From: Pseudoscleropodium purum | Lineage: Eukaryota; Streptophyta; Bryopsida; Hypnales; Brachytheciaceae | Reading direction: 5' to 3' | DNA length: 64,000 nt | Assembly (NCBI GenBank): GCA_963969395.1 | Contig: OZ017797.1 | Location: 6,572,001 to 6,636,000, forward strand | Shown: positions 46,805 to 58,590 of the stretch, in pieces | Position numbering within the stretch: the stretch's first letter is position 1 | Layout: each line of letters opens with the position of its first letter | Notes under the pieces: model-generated | The model's input: only the letters and a program-made list of their open reading frames with translations | Databases searched by the model: none | Told to the model about the DNA's origin: nothing | Position numbers and translations under genes: made by a program

Positions 46805-47723
46805 TTAACCCCTAAAGGTCAAAACTGCATTTTTTGGCAACATAGTGATTTTGAGTAGCTCACTATGAATGAAGTTTTTAGTTTTTATTGCTGAAATTTT
46901 CGCACAACATGTGCCTGAGGAGTAGCTTTAAGGCCCAATAATTTTCATAACTTTTGACTACATGATCCAAAAGTTATTGCATGATATGTAATTTTCAATG
47001 CTCGGCGGGCAGCCCAAAAATTTCTTAAAAAATCACTTATTTCAAAAATAAAAATTTGAAATTGATTTTTTAGATTTACATGTATGTGGAAAGCTTTAAA
47101 TCATTCCATTTTGATTTACGAGATGAAAGTTACGAAGTGCTCTAGTTTGTGGGTAGTCATGGATTTCCTACTCAAAAATAAACTTTGGAGTCCTTTATTT
47201 AACTCCATTTTTAATATTTCTTTAAAAAAATAAAAGTAAAAAATGATGTAGATTGTTTATTACTACATTAGTACCGTTAGGATTGGAAATTTTCAATTCC
47301 ATAATTAAATTCTTAACAATTTAGTGTTTTGAATCACTTTGTACTTCTTTCTACTTATAATTTTTTATTTATATGTTGTGCAATTCCAAATGATCTAAAA
47401 ATTCTCAAGCTTTTATCCAACTTGACTTGAAGAATGAACCCATGAGATACCATCATTTTAGACATTTTTTCATACAAATGTGACCTTGTGAAGTGCAGTT
47501 GCCTATATTTTCACAAGGTCAAAAAAATGGTTTTTGTCACTTTAAACGTTAATATCTTGCAATCTACAGAGTGGAAAATTCTGAAATTTTTTCCACATCT
47601 TTTCAAACTATTTTACTACAAGATCCTAAAATTACATGTGTCCAAAAATTTGATGCTTGGATCAAAAATGGTAGTTTTAGACTGCTTTTGGTGAAAATAT
47701 AGTCTTCGACCTTTAGAGGTTAA
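46805..47723 (+). mobile_element. TTAA-bounded repeat (family B), 919 bp, best-preserved ends
   Basis: It starts TTAACCCCTAAAGGTC and ends GACCTTTAGAGGTTAA, a near-perfect 16-bp inverted repeat including TTAA at both ends. The interior matches 53156-54093 throughout (TTTTTTG.CAACATAG.GATTTT, GCTCACTA, GAAATTGATTTTTTAGATTT, GTGAAGTGCAGTTGC, TACTACAAGATCCTA). The 68-codon frame at 47488-47694 is not a gene. Confidence 0.65.
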
Positions 47724-49215
47724 GGCTATTATGGTATGTAAGGGATTGGACAAAGCTATGAATACTTAGAGACACAATTGAAATGAATGCAATATTTACA
47801 TTCAAGATGATCATGGTCACTCCTAGTCAATATACCTAACATACAACTTCTTTACCATTTGAAGGAACACATTTTGTAAAGACTAATAAATATTTAGTCT
47901 AGGGTAGCATAAACCATAGGAATTGGTTTTAAGTGGATGATAAAATGAGATGTATTTTTGTAGAATGGGTGACAAAAAATTTGGATCAATGTTAGAAATG
48001 GTGTTAGATATATGGTATTAGATCTCTATTGTAGTATATTTAGTGCCAATGGTCTTGACCCTTGTTACAAGCTGTGAGTAGAGATTTCGTCACCTGGGTT
48101 TCAAAATTTATTTTTTGAATTTTTTATATGTTTTGAGTATAATTTTAGGTATTAAAAGACCTAAAGAGTGCAGTAGACTGGAATCAATGTTATACATGCC
48201 AATATGGCCCCTGGTCACTTTATACCTAGTTTCCTCTAAATACCCCACCCAACCACATGTAAATAGGGTAGAACCCCACATATTGTAAATAGTATGTGTA
48301 TTAGTAAAAATTGTTCGATGATCTACATCTATTTGTGTAATGAGACACAAATTAGTTAAAATGGTCCGAGAGAATCTTGTAAGAACTCTAGAATAGATTT
48401 CTTATAATAGGTTTTAGTTTTCCCATTCTGTCGATGAAATAGTAGAAACTGAAACTAGAACAATGAAGGGTATTTACGACATAAGTATAGTGATTTGGAG
48501 TAGAAGTCATGCTAGGAGTTCAACGATACAATTGCTTCGTCAAGATTCCCTTATTTATAGAAGACTCCCTATTCACCAGAAGTTAAAGGAAATAGTGGGA
48601 TTTGTACTCCCTTTTCACTTGTGCAAAATAAAAATGTAAACTTTTGCATCTCTTGAACTCCATGAGGAGTTCCTCCAAAAGTCTTGATTTTTTCCTAATC
48701 AATCCAAAATCTTTTTCCGAGCGATCAACCTCCAAAATCTAATATGATAAATTTATGAAAATTATTTAGGATGCGTTAAAATCTTACTAAGAATTATTAT
48801 AGCTTTTCTTATATTCATAAAGAGCTTTGACAAGTTTTGTGACATTTTAATATCACGAGGTGCCAAAATTAGCAACATCCTCCAAAATTGGCGAAATTTA
48901 GAAAAAAACAAACTTAGGATCTTTTCTAACTCCCTTTAACCTACTTAAAAGCTTAGGCTAGTTACTTTTGGCTGAAAAGGTAAACTTTAGAACTTGAATT
49001 TTTACCCTATTTTGAGCTTCTAGTCACCATTAGAATTACTTGGATTTTTGAAGTAGAAAAAAGGGTGGGAGATCGTCTTGTGAAAAAAATGGCCTTCTAA
49101 TGCCATTGGCACAATCCATTTGTAATTTGGAGCATTTCTCCAAAAGTTAAAGAATAGGACCAATATAGAAAATCAAAAATCTTAGATGATAAGATTACCT
49201 CGTATGAATTGGAGG
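47724..49215. other. AT-rich intergenic DNA, nothing recognised
   Basis: Only short chance frames occur, for example 48108-48350 on the minus strand (80 codons, no motif). Confidence 0.4.
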
Positions 49216-49220
49216 GTTGA

Positions 49221-49244
49221 GGGGGTGGGGGGTGGGGGGTGGGG
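49221..49244 (+). other. G-quadruplex-type run
   Basis: Four runs of 4-6 G separated by single T fit the pattern of a short-loop G-quadruplex. It is isolated in AT-rich DNA and not near a recognised promoter. Confidence 0.6.
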
Positions 49245-52200
49245 AGGAGTGACGCCCTTGAGAAAGTACATGAGGGCTCTCATTTTTCTCCCAAATCACT
49301 CCTTTGGTTCATATTGAACCTCTTTGTACAATTTGGATCCATTTAGTTCGATTTTTGGCCATTGTGAATTAATGTTGCTAAAATTGTGTTTTGGAGCATT
49401 TTTAGGTCTATTGTTGCTATTTTTCAAGCTTTCTTTGAAGGACATTGGAGTCCCTTCAAAGTTTATCTTAGTTGCAAGTATTTTGAGTTCGATTGATACA
49501 ATTTGTTGAGTTTTTGAGTCATTGTTATTAATTTTAGAGAGTTCTCCCTTTGTATTTTGGCAATGCCGATTAGAGGGACCTCTAGTTCTTGTATTTGTGT
49601 TTGAAGTCTTATATATGTGCTAAGTTGCCTTACCGTGATGTTTGAGTATTTTTACTGATGTTCCAAAATACGATGAAGCTATGACTTTGTGAAGTTTTAG
49701 AAGTCCTAGTATTTTGTTGAAAACCCTCAACACAACAAAGCTTTGACTTTGGGTCTTAGAATTGTTGTAGAATTTTAGAGCGTTTTCAAATATACAGTGA
49801 AGCCTTGACCTTGAGTATTTAGTGAGAATTCTATACAAATTGACTGTTTGTTGATATTTGACACTTTTAAGCTTAGCATTCAAAATATTTAAGTGTCAAA
49901 AGTCTTAGCCCAATATCCAAGTGTGGTATTAGAGTGGTAGTACCAAAAATAATTCCAATTTTTTTTCAATGCTTGGTGTTTTAACTTTTCAAAAAAATAA
50001 AAATAAAAATAAATTAAAACAACAATAGGCCTCCTCAGGCTCCTTCAGTAAAATAACCAGAAGTAGTCTTTTGGAAGCTTTTAACTTGTAAAAATCCAAG
50101 ACAAATTCAACCATGGCCAACAATAGAGATTTTGAAAGGGAGTATTTAACCACCTTGTAGATGAAGCAAATTCCAGGGTAAGACACTAATTACTCCAATT
50201 GTTATTTTAATTCTAAGATTGGCTATTTCAACACCTAGTCGAACTTCAAAGGCAAATTAGGGTTTCAAGATTAAGTGTTTTCTAAAATTCAGGTAGATCA
50301 TTGCGTAGGTTTTGTTTAGGGGTTTTCAAAACTATATTACACTTAGAATTTCAAGTTATATTGAGAAAGTTATTAGTAGATGAAGTTAGGAGTCATATTG
50401 AATGAAAATTACACAAACTCATCCAAGTGGAACAAGAATGGAAACCAAAAAAGGGGGTAAAAATATAGAATCCAAGAGTGAAATTAAAACTCAATTCCAA
50501 GCTGTAGGATGGAAAGAATCGACGGATGAAGTTTTAAATGGCAAACTTCATCCATTGATAACTTTTAGTAGGAGAATCCAATTAGGAAGTATCTTACCGA
50601 TCTAAAAAGCTAAAATTAGGAAATACAAAAATAAAATTTAAAAGTTCTAAAATTAGTAAATTGATAGAAGATGAACCGAGGCTAAGAAATCAAGGGACTT
50701 GAACTATAGGATAGATATTAAATTAAGGATAAGAGATTAGCATTATAAATTGGTAGAGAAAGTCAAGTAGAGCATGTTAATACCTTAAATTTAGGAAAAA
50801 AAACCCTAAAATCTAAAAGATATTGATGGATGAAGTTTAGGACAAAGGTTGGATGAAGATTTAGTAGAAGGCTTAGATAAAGTTAAATACTTAAAACATT
50901 GCATAAAAATTTCAAGTCAATTTGAATTAGGGAATTAGGGTAAAAATGTGAATGAAGTTTGAAGAACTGAATAGCGGTCAAATTTCATCTACCCATAATT
51001 TTGGCTAGGAATGTCAATTAGGATGTATTTTATAAATTTAGAAAGTGTATAAAAGGATCTAGAATATTATGAAATTAATTTTAGTCTAAATTCAATCCCT
51101 CACAAAAACACATTAGCTTGTTAGATCTAGCAATTTACCTTTTACTTCTTTGTCATTGTCATCACTCTGATTATTTTAGTATGTTTCCACACTCTTAGGA
51201 ACTAGCAAAGATCCATTGCTTGAAAGGCACAATGGATCGATGTTAAAACACCCATAGGATAGAAAACAAACAAGAATTTGGTTGTGTTTGGTCATTTATC
51301 AAGAGTGGGTAAAGAAGCACTCACACAACTTCATGTCACAAAAACAATCATGATTTCATTCTACTTTTTTCATCCCATTATTTCATTCCATTTTTTCATC
51401 GCGCCCCTATTGTGTTGCATTGATGTTGCATTGCAATAGGCTCTATTCTTGTATGATGTTAGATATGGTGTTAGATATAGCATCTTCATCATTCGAGGAA
51501 AATATTGTAGGATGGACATTGTTTTGTTAAAACTAAGAACTATTAGTTTGAAACAAAATAGAATGGTTTGATAGGAAACATTTAAATTAAGTATTCATAA
51601 ACAAAATAAATAAAATTCACTACTTGATTTTGTTTAGGAATATCATTTGAGTCAATGTAGACAATATCTTGTGCAATTGTAAGTACCAACCAATGATCAT
51701 TTATTGGTTTTTAGAATTTCTCTAGCTACAATAGAATTTTTTGAGTAATTCTAATAGTCCCAATAAATTTTGGACAATAGTTTTGAAAGTAAAAATGATA
51801 ATTTGATGTAGAGTAGACTGGATCCAAATTGTTTTAAATTTATTTGGCCGTTTAAGACATGTTGCATATAAGTTGTTGTTTTTGTAATGAAAAACATGCA
51901 ATTTTGAAAGATGGTAAGGACTTGTACTATTTTGTTTAGGAGCTTATTTTCTTATTTCACCATTTTAGAATGCACATTGCAATAGGTCAATTTATATTAG
52001 GGTGATTCGGATGATTGGATGTTGTGAGCCAAAAACATCATTACTATATTGGTGGTCAAGATTGGTAAAAACCATTTTAAAAAATAGATGCCAAAAATTT
52101 AGGAATTTAGGGGAAAGATTTCTATTTTTAGACATCTATTGAATTACATTTGCCAAATTTAGTTGATTATTCAACATCTAATGTTGATTTTGCATTCCTT

Positions 52201-53155
52201 GTATGGTTGTTGTCAACAAAAAAAACCATTTAAATCATACATGTAAATGTTATAGGGGCGATCGTGTTAGTTAAAAAAAGCTTGAAACATACAATATCAA
52301 ATTTTGATACAATAGATTGTAATAAAAAAAAATGGAGTGATTTATGATGGAAGTGAACCATTACAATTTCCATGATATACTCAAGTTTCAAATGAAATTT
52401 ATTACTACTAATGAATTAGTGTACCAAATAAAATTATTAATTAAGCCTCAACATTCTTCAATCTCAAATTCATTGCTTTTCAAGCAACAATTGCAATCCC
52501 ACCATAAGCTGAAATGATTTTATAATAGATTTATATAAGCTCAAAACAATTATTGTTAGCTTTAACAAATATTAAACTCAAACCTATTTTGGCCCATAGT
52601 AGATTTGTACTAATAAATGGCAAAACTATTGTATCATTTTTAATTGTGTACGTGAGTTTCAATGTATTTCAACCATATAGAAAATAAATGAATATGTGAA
52701 CTTTGTAAAATACACATAATTTACAAAAGTATATAACAAATTTGAAGCCAATAATACCAAACTTCGTAGAAACAAAACAAGTTCAAGATTAAAATTCTAT
52801 TCACGAAATGATATATTTATGTCACCAAATATAACCCAAAAATTCAAAGTAAAAAATTGAAGCAAATTTGAACTTTAAATTCAGTAAATTTTAGAATAAC
52901 AAATTAGGGTCAAATTTGAAGTTGAATTATATCAAACTAGACCCTAGATCTTATTACAATAAAGCTAAGATTCAACTAAACAAAATTTAAAACTAAAATT
53001 TATCATATCATACTTTAAGCTCAAAAAAACAAATTAAAATCATAACTTAAGAAAATTTGAACCATAAAACTAACTAATAACCACAAAGAAGAGAAAAAAT
53101 AACCTAAAAAAAAGACACATTTACATAAAGATGTAATGCAATTGTTTTGTACAAA
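49245..53155. other. AT-rich intergenic DNA, nothing recognised
   Basis: No gene is seen. Frames at 49324-49509, 49620-49883 (minus), 49989-50186 (minus) and 50402-50605 are 60-87 codons, lack motifs, and have the composition of the surrounding repeats. Confidence 0.4.
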
Positions 53156-54093
53156 TTAATCCCTAAAGCCATAAACCTCGTTTTTTGCCAACATAGCGAT
53201 TTTGGGCAGCTCACTACAGATGGAGTTTTTATTTTTTTTTCTTTGAAATTTTCACACAACATTTTACCATGGAGTAGATTTAAGGCCCAACAATTTTTAT
53301 AACTTTTGACTATATAGGTAAAAAGTTATTGTATGAAATGTAATTTTTAGCGTTCGGTGGGCAGCCTGGGTAGCAAAAGAAAATTCTTTGAAAATCATTT
53401 TTTTCAAAAATTAAAATTTGAAATTGATTCTTTAGATTTATATCTACATGGAAAGCTTTGAATCATTCCATTTGGATGAATGAATCAAAAGATATGAGGA
53501 ATTTTAGTTTGTGGTAGTTTGTGGATAGTTATGGAATCTCTACTCTGAAATAAACTTTGAAGCCCTTTATTTTACTCAATTTTAAATATTTTTGAAAAAA
53601 AATAAAAAATTTAGGTGTACATTGATTATAAAAACATTTCAACCATTGGGGTTGGCATTTTTCAATTCCATAAAGAAATTATTAACAACTTAGTATTTTG
53701 AATCATTCTCTACTTCATTCTACTTATTATTTTTTTTCCTATATGTTGTACAATTCCAAATGATCTAAAAATTTTCAAGCATGTAGCCAACTTGCTTTGA
53801 AGAGAAAATCTAAAGAGTAACAACCATTTTGGACATTTTTTCATGCAAATATGACCTTGTGAAGTGCAGCTGCTCAAATTTTTGCAGGGAAAAAAAAGGA
53901 TTTTTGTGAATTCAAACGCTAATATCTTGCAATCGACAAGGTGAAAATTTCTGAAATTTTTACCACATCTTTTCAATATAGTTTACTACAAGATCCTATG
54001 ATTTCTTGTGTTCAAAATTTTGGTACTTGCACTAGAAATGGCAATTTTAGAGCATTTTTGGTGAAAACATAGTCAAAATCCTTTAGGGGCTAA
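53156..54093 (+). mobile_element. TTAA-bounded repeat (family B), 938 bp
   Basis: It starts TTAATCCCTAAAG and ends CTTTAGGGGCTAA. It aligns in order with 46805-47723, sharing GCTCACTACAGATGGAGTTT, CATTTGGATGAATGAATC, GTGAAGTGCAGCTGC, CGCTAATATCTTGCAATC and TACTACAAGATCCTATG. Non-coding; the minus frame at 53710-53976 lies across the repeat. Confidence 0.6.
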
Positions 54094-57000
54094 CCCTAAA
54101 ACACATCGACGTCCATATTATGGACGATGAACATAGCACTTCCAAGAGTTGTATATTCCAACAAAATTTTCATTCATCCAATGTAATACTTGAATCTTGA
54201 AAAGACAACCTTTCTTAATGACCAAATTCATGAAATTGCAGTAAATGATATTTTTGTAAAAAGATATAAGCCAAAATGTGCAAAAAATTGAAAAAGGATT
54301 GAGGCGTTAAGGGGTTAAAGATGGATTGGCCTCTCCACACGTCTCTCTAGTCTTCACCAAAATAAAAAGATCTCAAAACTATGTTGGTTTGAAATAAAAC
54401 CTCATCATTCTTCTTAACAAAATATTTTAAATAAAACTAAGTAAAACTTACAAAATTTCAAACATACATTGGAAGTTGAAGATCAAGAGTTTGTCCACAA
54501 TTCACAATAAAATCCATATCTTCCATATAAATGAGCAAAAGAATCTTTGTTAAAATTATTGAATAGTAAAAAAGGTTATAAATTTAGTATACAATTGTTT
54601 GAACAAGCTTTAGGGCGTCATATTTTAGCTATATTTGAATTAAGGAATTAATACAATTGATTGAAAGTTGGAAGTTGTCTTCAAGGACTTTGCATTTTTT
54701 TAGGCATGCTTTAGAGTTAAGTACTTTAACTTCTTTTTTAAGAATAAAGTGGCATAATTGGCTAAGAGTTGGAAACCAACTTCAAAACTTTTACATTTTC
54801 CATTGGTCTATGGAAGATGTAGGTTAATGTTCATGTTTTTAGATGACAAAATGATGTATTCGAGGTAGAGGCACCTATAATTGATCAAATAAGTAATTTT
54901 GGACATGATCAAGAGTAGTGGAAGGTAAAGCAAATAATTTTCGAAGGTGCAACAATAGAAATGACGGGGATTGCAAAAACTTTGGTAGTTTTATTACTTG
55001 AACTGAAATTACTATGAATTTTGAAAGGCAAAAAGTGCTTTGAACCCAGAGTCAATGTTTAGACTCTTCCAATTCCAATCATTCAAGAACTACTTTTCTT
55101 CTCATCACTTCCTACTTTCTTGCTCACTATTTTGGGACATGTGTCAACTTCCTATTTTCTTGAACTTATTAGTTCCAACCTTAAAAAGGAGAAAAAAAAT
55201 ACATTCCAAGATTTGATTCAAAATCTACTTCAACCTTGGCTAGAAATAGCTACACCCTACAGGATAGGAATGTGTGCCTCCACTTTGAGACACCTATAAA
55301 GAAACACTTTTTGAGAGGCAATTTTGACTCATTGACTATTTGTAGAGTGTCTCAAAAAAAAAGTTTACTAAATAAAACAACACTACTTAGGTACATCAAT
55401 TTCAACATCTTTACATTTTCTCCTTTGAACTCTAAAAAATTGTGTCTTTAGTACACCATTTTTTAGGCCAATAAGATTATAAATATGCATACCCCATGCC
55501 CTATTATTTTCACAAAGATACTTGGCCTTCACCACAATATATTCCATACAAAAATCCTATTAGATTTTTCTAGCCATACCTTAAGAAACAAGAAGTAAGA
55601 ACAATGCAATCATCACTTGACAATTTTCCAACATTGACAAATAGAATGACAACCATATAGACTCTAAATTCTTTAACAATTTTTAGACCAACATCCAAAA
55701 CAAATTTACTTGAATTTTGATATAAACACTTATATATGGGTCAATTTGGTAAACATATTTTTTAGACCCACCGATTTCCTACCTTTATATGACACCTCTA
55801 TTAATCACAGAAATCCAACTTGACACGTGATTGGTTGTCTATGCTACTTTGTTGCACATATCTACAAAATTAAAACTCTTTATATTCAATGCCGCCACAA
55901 AACGGTCTAAAAAGTATATAAACTTATCTTTTCCTATAACACATCTTATTGTTACACACTAATGAATGCCAATGGTTTCAATTTAACAAACCACCAAATA
56001 TAGTTCTACATTGGTTCTACCTATGTATTTGTGCAACAACAAATACATACTCATGGGATGCAAAACTCCACAATGATCTTTTATGTGTACGTATAATACC
56101 ACTCCATCAACCCTCCAACCAAACCATTAAACCACTACAAAATAAAATTTCTTGAATTCACATGCTGCAAAAAAGAAATTTCCCAATAAACCATTACATT
56201 CAAAAGTAATAAATATACATCCTTCATACATCACACTTGCTTCTTTGGATGGAATACACAACTACTCATAATTCTCACTAGGTGTTTTTTTTCATTTTTT
56301 ATGAAGTGCCAAGGTTACAATATAAAATGTTACAATGGTGCTCTAAATTTCAACATTCATCTACATATTGGATAGAAAAGATCACAATCATACATATCAC
56401 ATGTCCATAAAAAAAATTTCATTCAAAATCAGGTGATTTCATCCAAGATTTTTTGGTAATTCAAAGTTTTTTGGCAAAAAATTTCAAGATTTATTGCCAT
56501 TTTTTAGCCAAATTATTTTTTTCTAGTGCAATCTGGCATCAGAAAGCCAAAAAAAAGCTTTGATTCTCACTATTGGGGCCAAAGGCACCACTCCACTCTA
56601 CTTTGGACTAGGAATTACATTAAACACCTTGACATCCCCCATTCCACAATCAACACTACTCTTACAAACATTAATACTACAAGGAAACAAGGCAAATGTC
56701 ATTGGAGGTTTATGACCATTGATGGGAGCATGGAACAAGGTTGAGTACCACCACAATTAGTCATTTACAAACAAATTATGTGACTAGGGTATATACATTA
56801 CATTTGGTTCCTTATAGTGCATTCCTCGAAGCCTTTGGGGACCTCAATTGACTTTCAACTCAACACCTAACCATTTCTAGTTGTTAGTAGTAACATTATT
56901 TTGACTATGAATAGTTATATTGGTAATGCTCACCATTATTGGATATAATAAATAAAAAATGGTAGCAAGTTTGCATGGATTGAATCACAAGTCTTATCCT

Positions 57001-57185
57001 TTGATTTGTTTCAATGACAACTCCACAAATAGTCTACTACCAATTTAGTCAATCATTGTTATTTCTAACTACCAATTTCATAGCAATATATTTTATAATC
57101 TTTGTAGTCAAAGAATTTAAATATTTAGGATGATTGTAATCTTCTTTATGACATGTATGTGGTTGTGCTTGTTTATCCTCAAATG
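54094..57185. other. AT-rich intergenic DNA, nothing recognised
   Basis: A piece near 54095-54320 resembles a repeat edge (AACCCTAAAACACATCGACG; GGCGTTAAGGGGTTAA). Elsewhere there are only short chance frames, such as 55236-55451, 55949-56155 and 56526-56744. Confidence 0.4.
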
Positions 57186-57189
57186 GCTT

Positions 57190-58094
57190 TTGGTTTTTTT
57201 AGGTTCAAAACTGCTTCAAAATACTAGCCTCCAAAGCAAGGCCAAAATCTTCATTTATATTTATTTTTAAGCAAATCCAACCATAGGATTCTTTAGTTAA
57301 TTTGTTAGAGTACATGATTCTAAATTCTTAAAATAAAAACCTCACCAATTGCAATATTAAATCACTTGAATGTCAAAAAGAAGTACCTTCAACTCTTTCC
57401 AAATGGTCAGATTTCATCTTTCAAATTTTTTACATAAAAATGTGTAGATCCTACATATCCTTTATTTTTTTCTCCATAATATGTTGAAGAAATAAGTTGG
57501 AAATACATATAAAAAATTTCTAACAAAAAATACTTCTTATTCATGCTTGAAAAAAATAGGAAATAGAAAGAAGTAGAGAATGATTTAAAACACTAAATTG
57601 TTACGAATTTAGTTATGGAATTGAAAAATGCCAATTCCAATGGTTGTAATGTTGAAATAAACAATCTACATCCAATGCTTTTAATGTTTTTCAAAAATAT
57701 TGAAAATTTAGTTAAATAATGGACCTCAAATTTATTTTAGAGTAGAAATTCTATAATTGCCTGCAAACTAAAACTCCTCATGACTTTCATCTCATTAATG
57801 AAAATGGAATGACTTGAAGCGCTCCACATATATGTAAGTCTAAAAAAACAATTCCAAATTTTTATTTCTTAGTTGCCCAAGCTGCACTTTGATAAGTGAA
57901 ATTTACATTTTGTGCAATAATTTTTTAACCATGTGGTCGTAATTTATAATCATTTTATGCCTTAAAGAATTAAAGCCATTCTTTGGGAAAATGTTATGTC
58001 AAAATTTCGAAATAAAAAATAAAAAATATGTTTGTAGTGAGTTGCCCAAAATCATGAAGTTGCCAAAAAACGGTGTTTGGACCTTTAGGAATTA
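57190..58094 (-). mobile_element. TTAA-type repeat (family B), inverted copy
   Basis: It is the reverse complement of the 46805 and 53156 copies: AAATCCAACCATAGGATTC (about 57273), ATGAAAATGGAATGACTTGA (about 57798), TGTAGTGAGTTGCCCAAAAT (about 58033), and an end GGACCTTTAGGAATTA. The left border is degraded. Confidence 0.5.
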
Positions 58095-58189
58095 TTGTTC
58101 TCTGAATTGTGCTATTGGAGGTAGTCATGAATCATAGATTTATAACTATCTATTGAAGAGAGAGGTACCACCTCTTGGTTTGTATTAGT

Positions 58190-58590
58190 TGCCCCCTTCA
58201 TTTAAAAAATTTACATGCAATTGATTTTTTTAAATGCTTACTCTTGAAATTGCTATTGATTTCTCAGAAAATCACAAGCCATTGATCTTTTGAGATTTAA
58301 TTTGAGTTATTGAAATGAATATTGGATATGGATATAGTATCACATACTGATTACAAATATCAAATATGGATATAGTTCCAAATATGAATGTTATACCAGA
58401 TACGAATACGAATCATGTATCGGATATGGATATGGGATGAATTGTCCCATATTGATTGTTAAGAAGTTGGTTTTGAAAATTACAAGAGGAAGGGGAGGAA
58501 TGAAACATTAAAATTTTGAAATCTTGATTTTAAATCTCAGTGAAACTCAAAACACAAAAGAGACCACTTAGTGTCACTATCCACCCAAAA
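58190..58590 (+). repeat. Dispersed repeat with internal minisatellite, second copy
   Basis: It matches 43040-43490: GCTTACTCTTGAAATTGCTA, GATTTCTCAGAAAATCACAA, GGATATGGATATAG-like units at 58318-58440, GAATTGTCCCATATTGATTG and ATTACAAGAGGAAGG. Confidence 0.6.

Noticed and set aside
49245..53155. Frames of 61-87 codons in the AT-rich block
   Set aside because: Amino acid content is dominated by Lys, Asn, Phe and Ile, as expected from AT-rich repeats, and no motif or splice context supports them.
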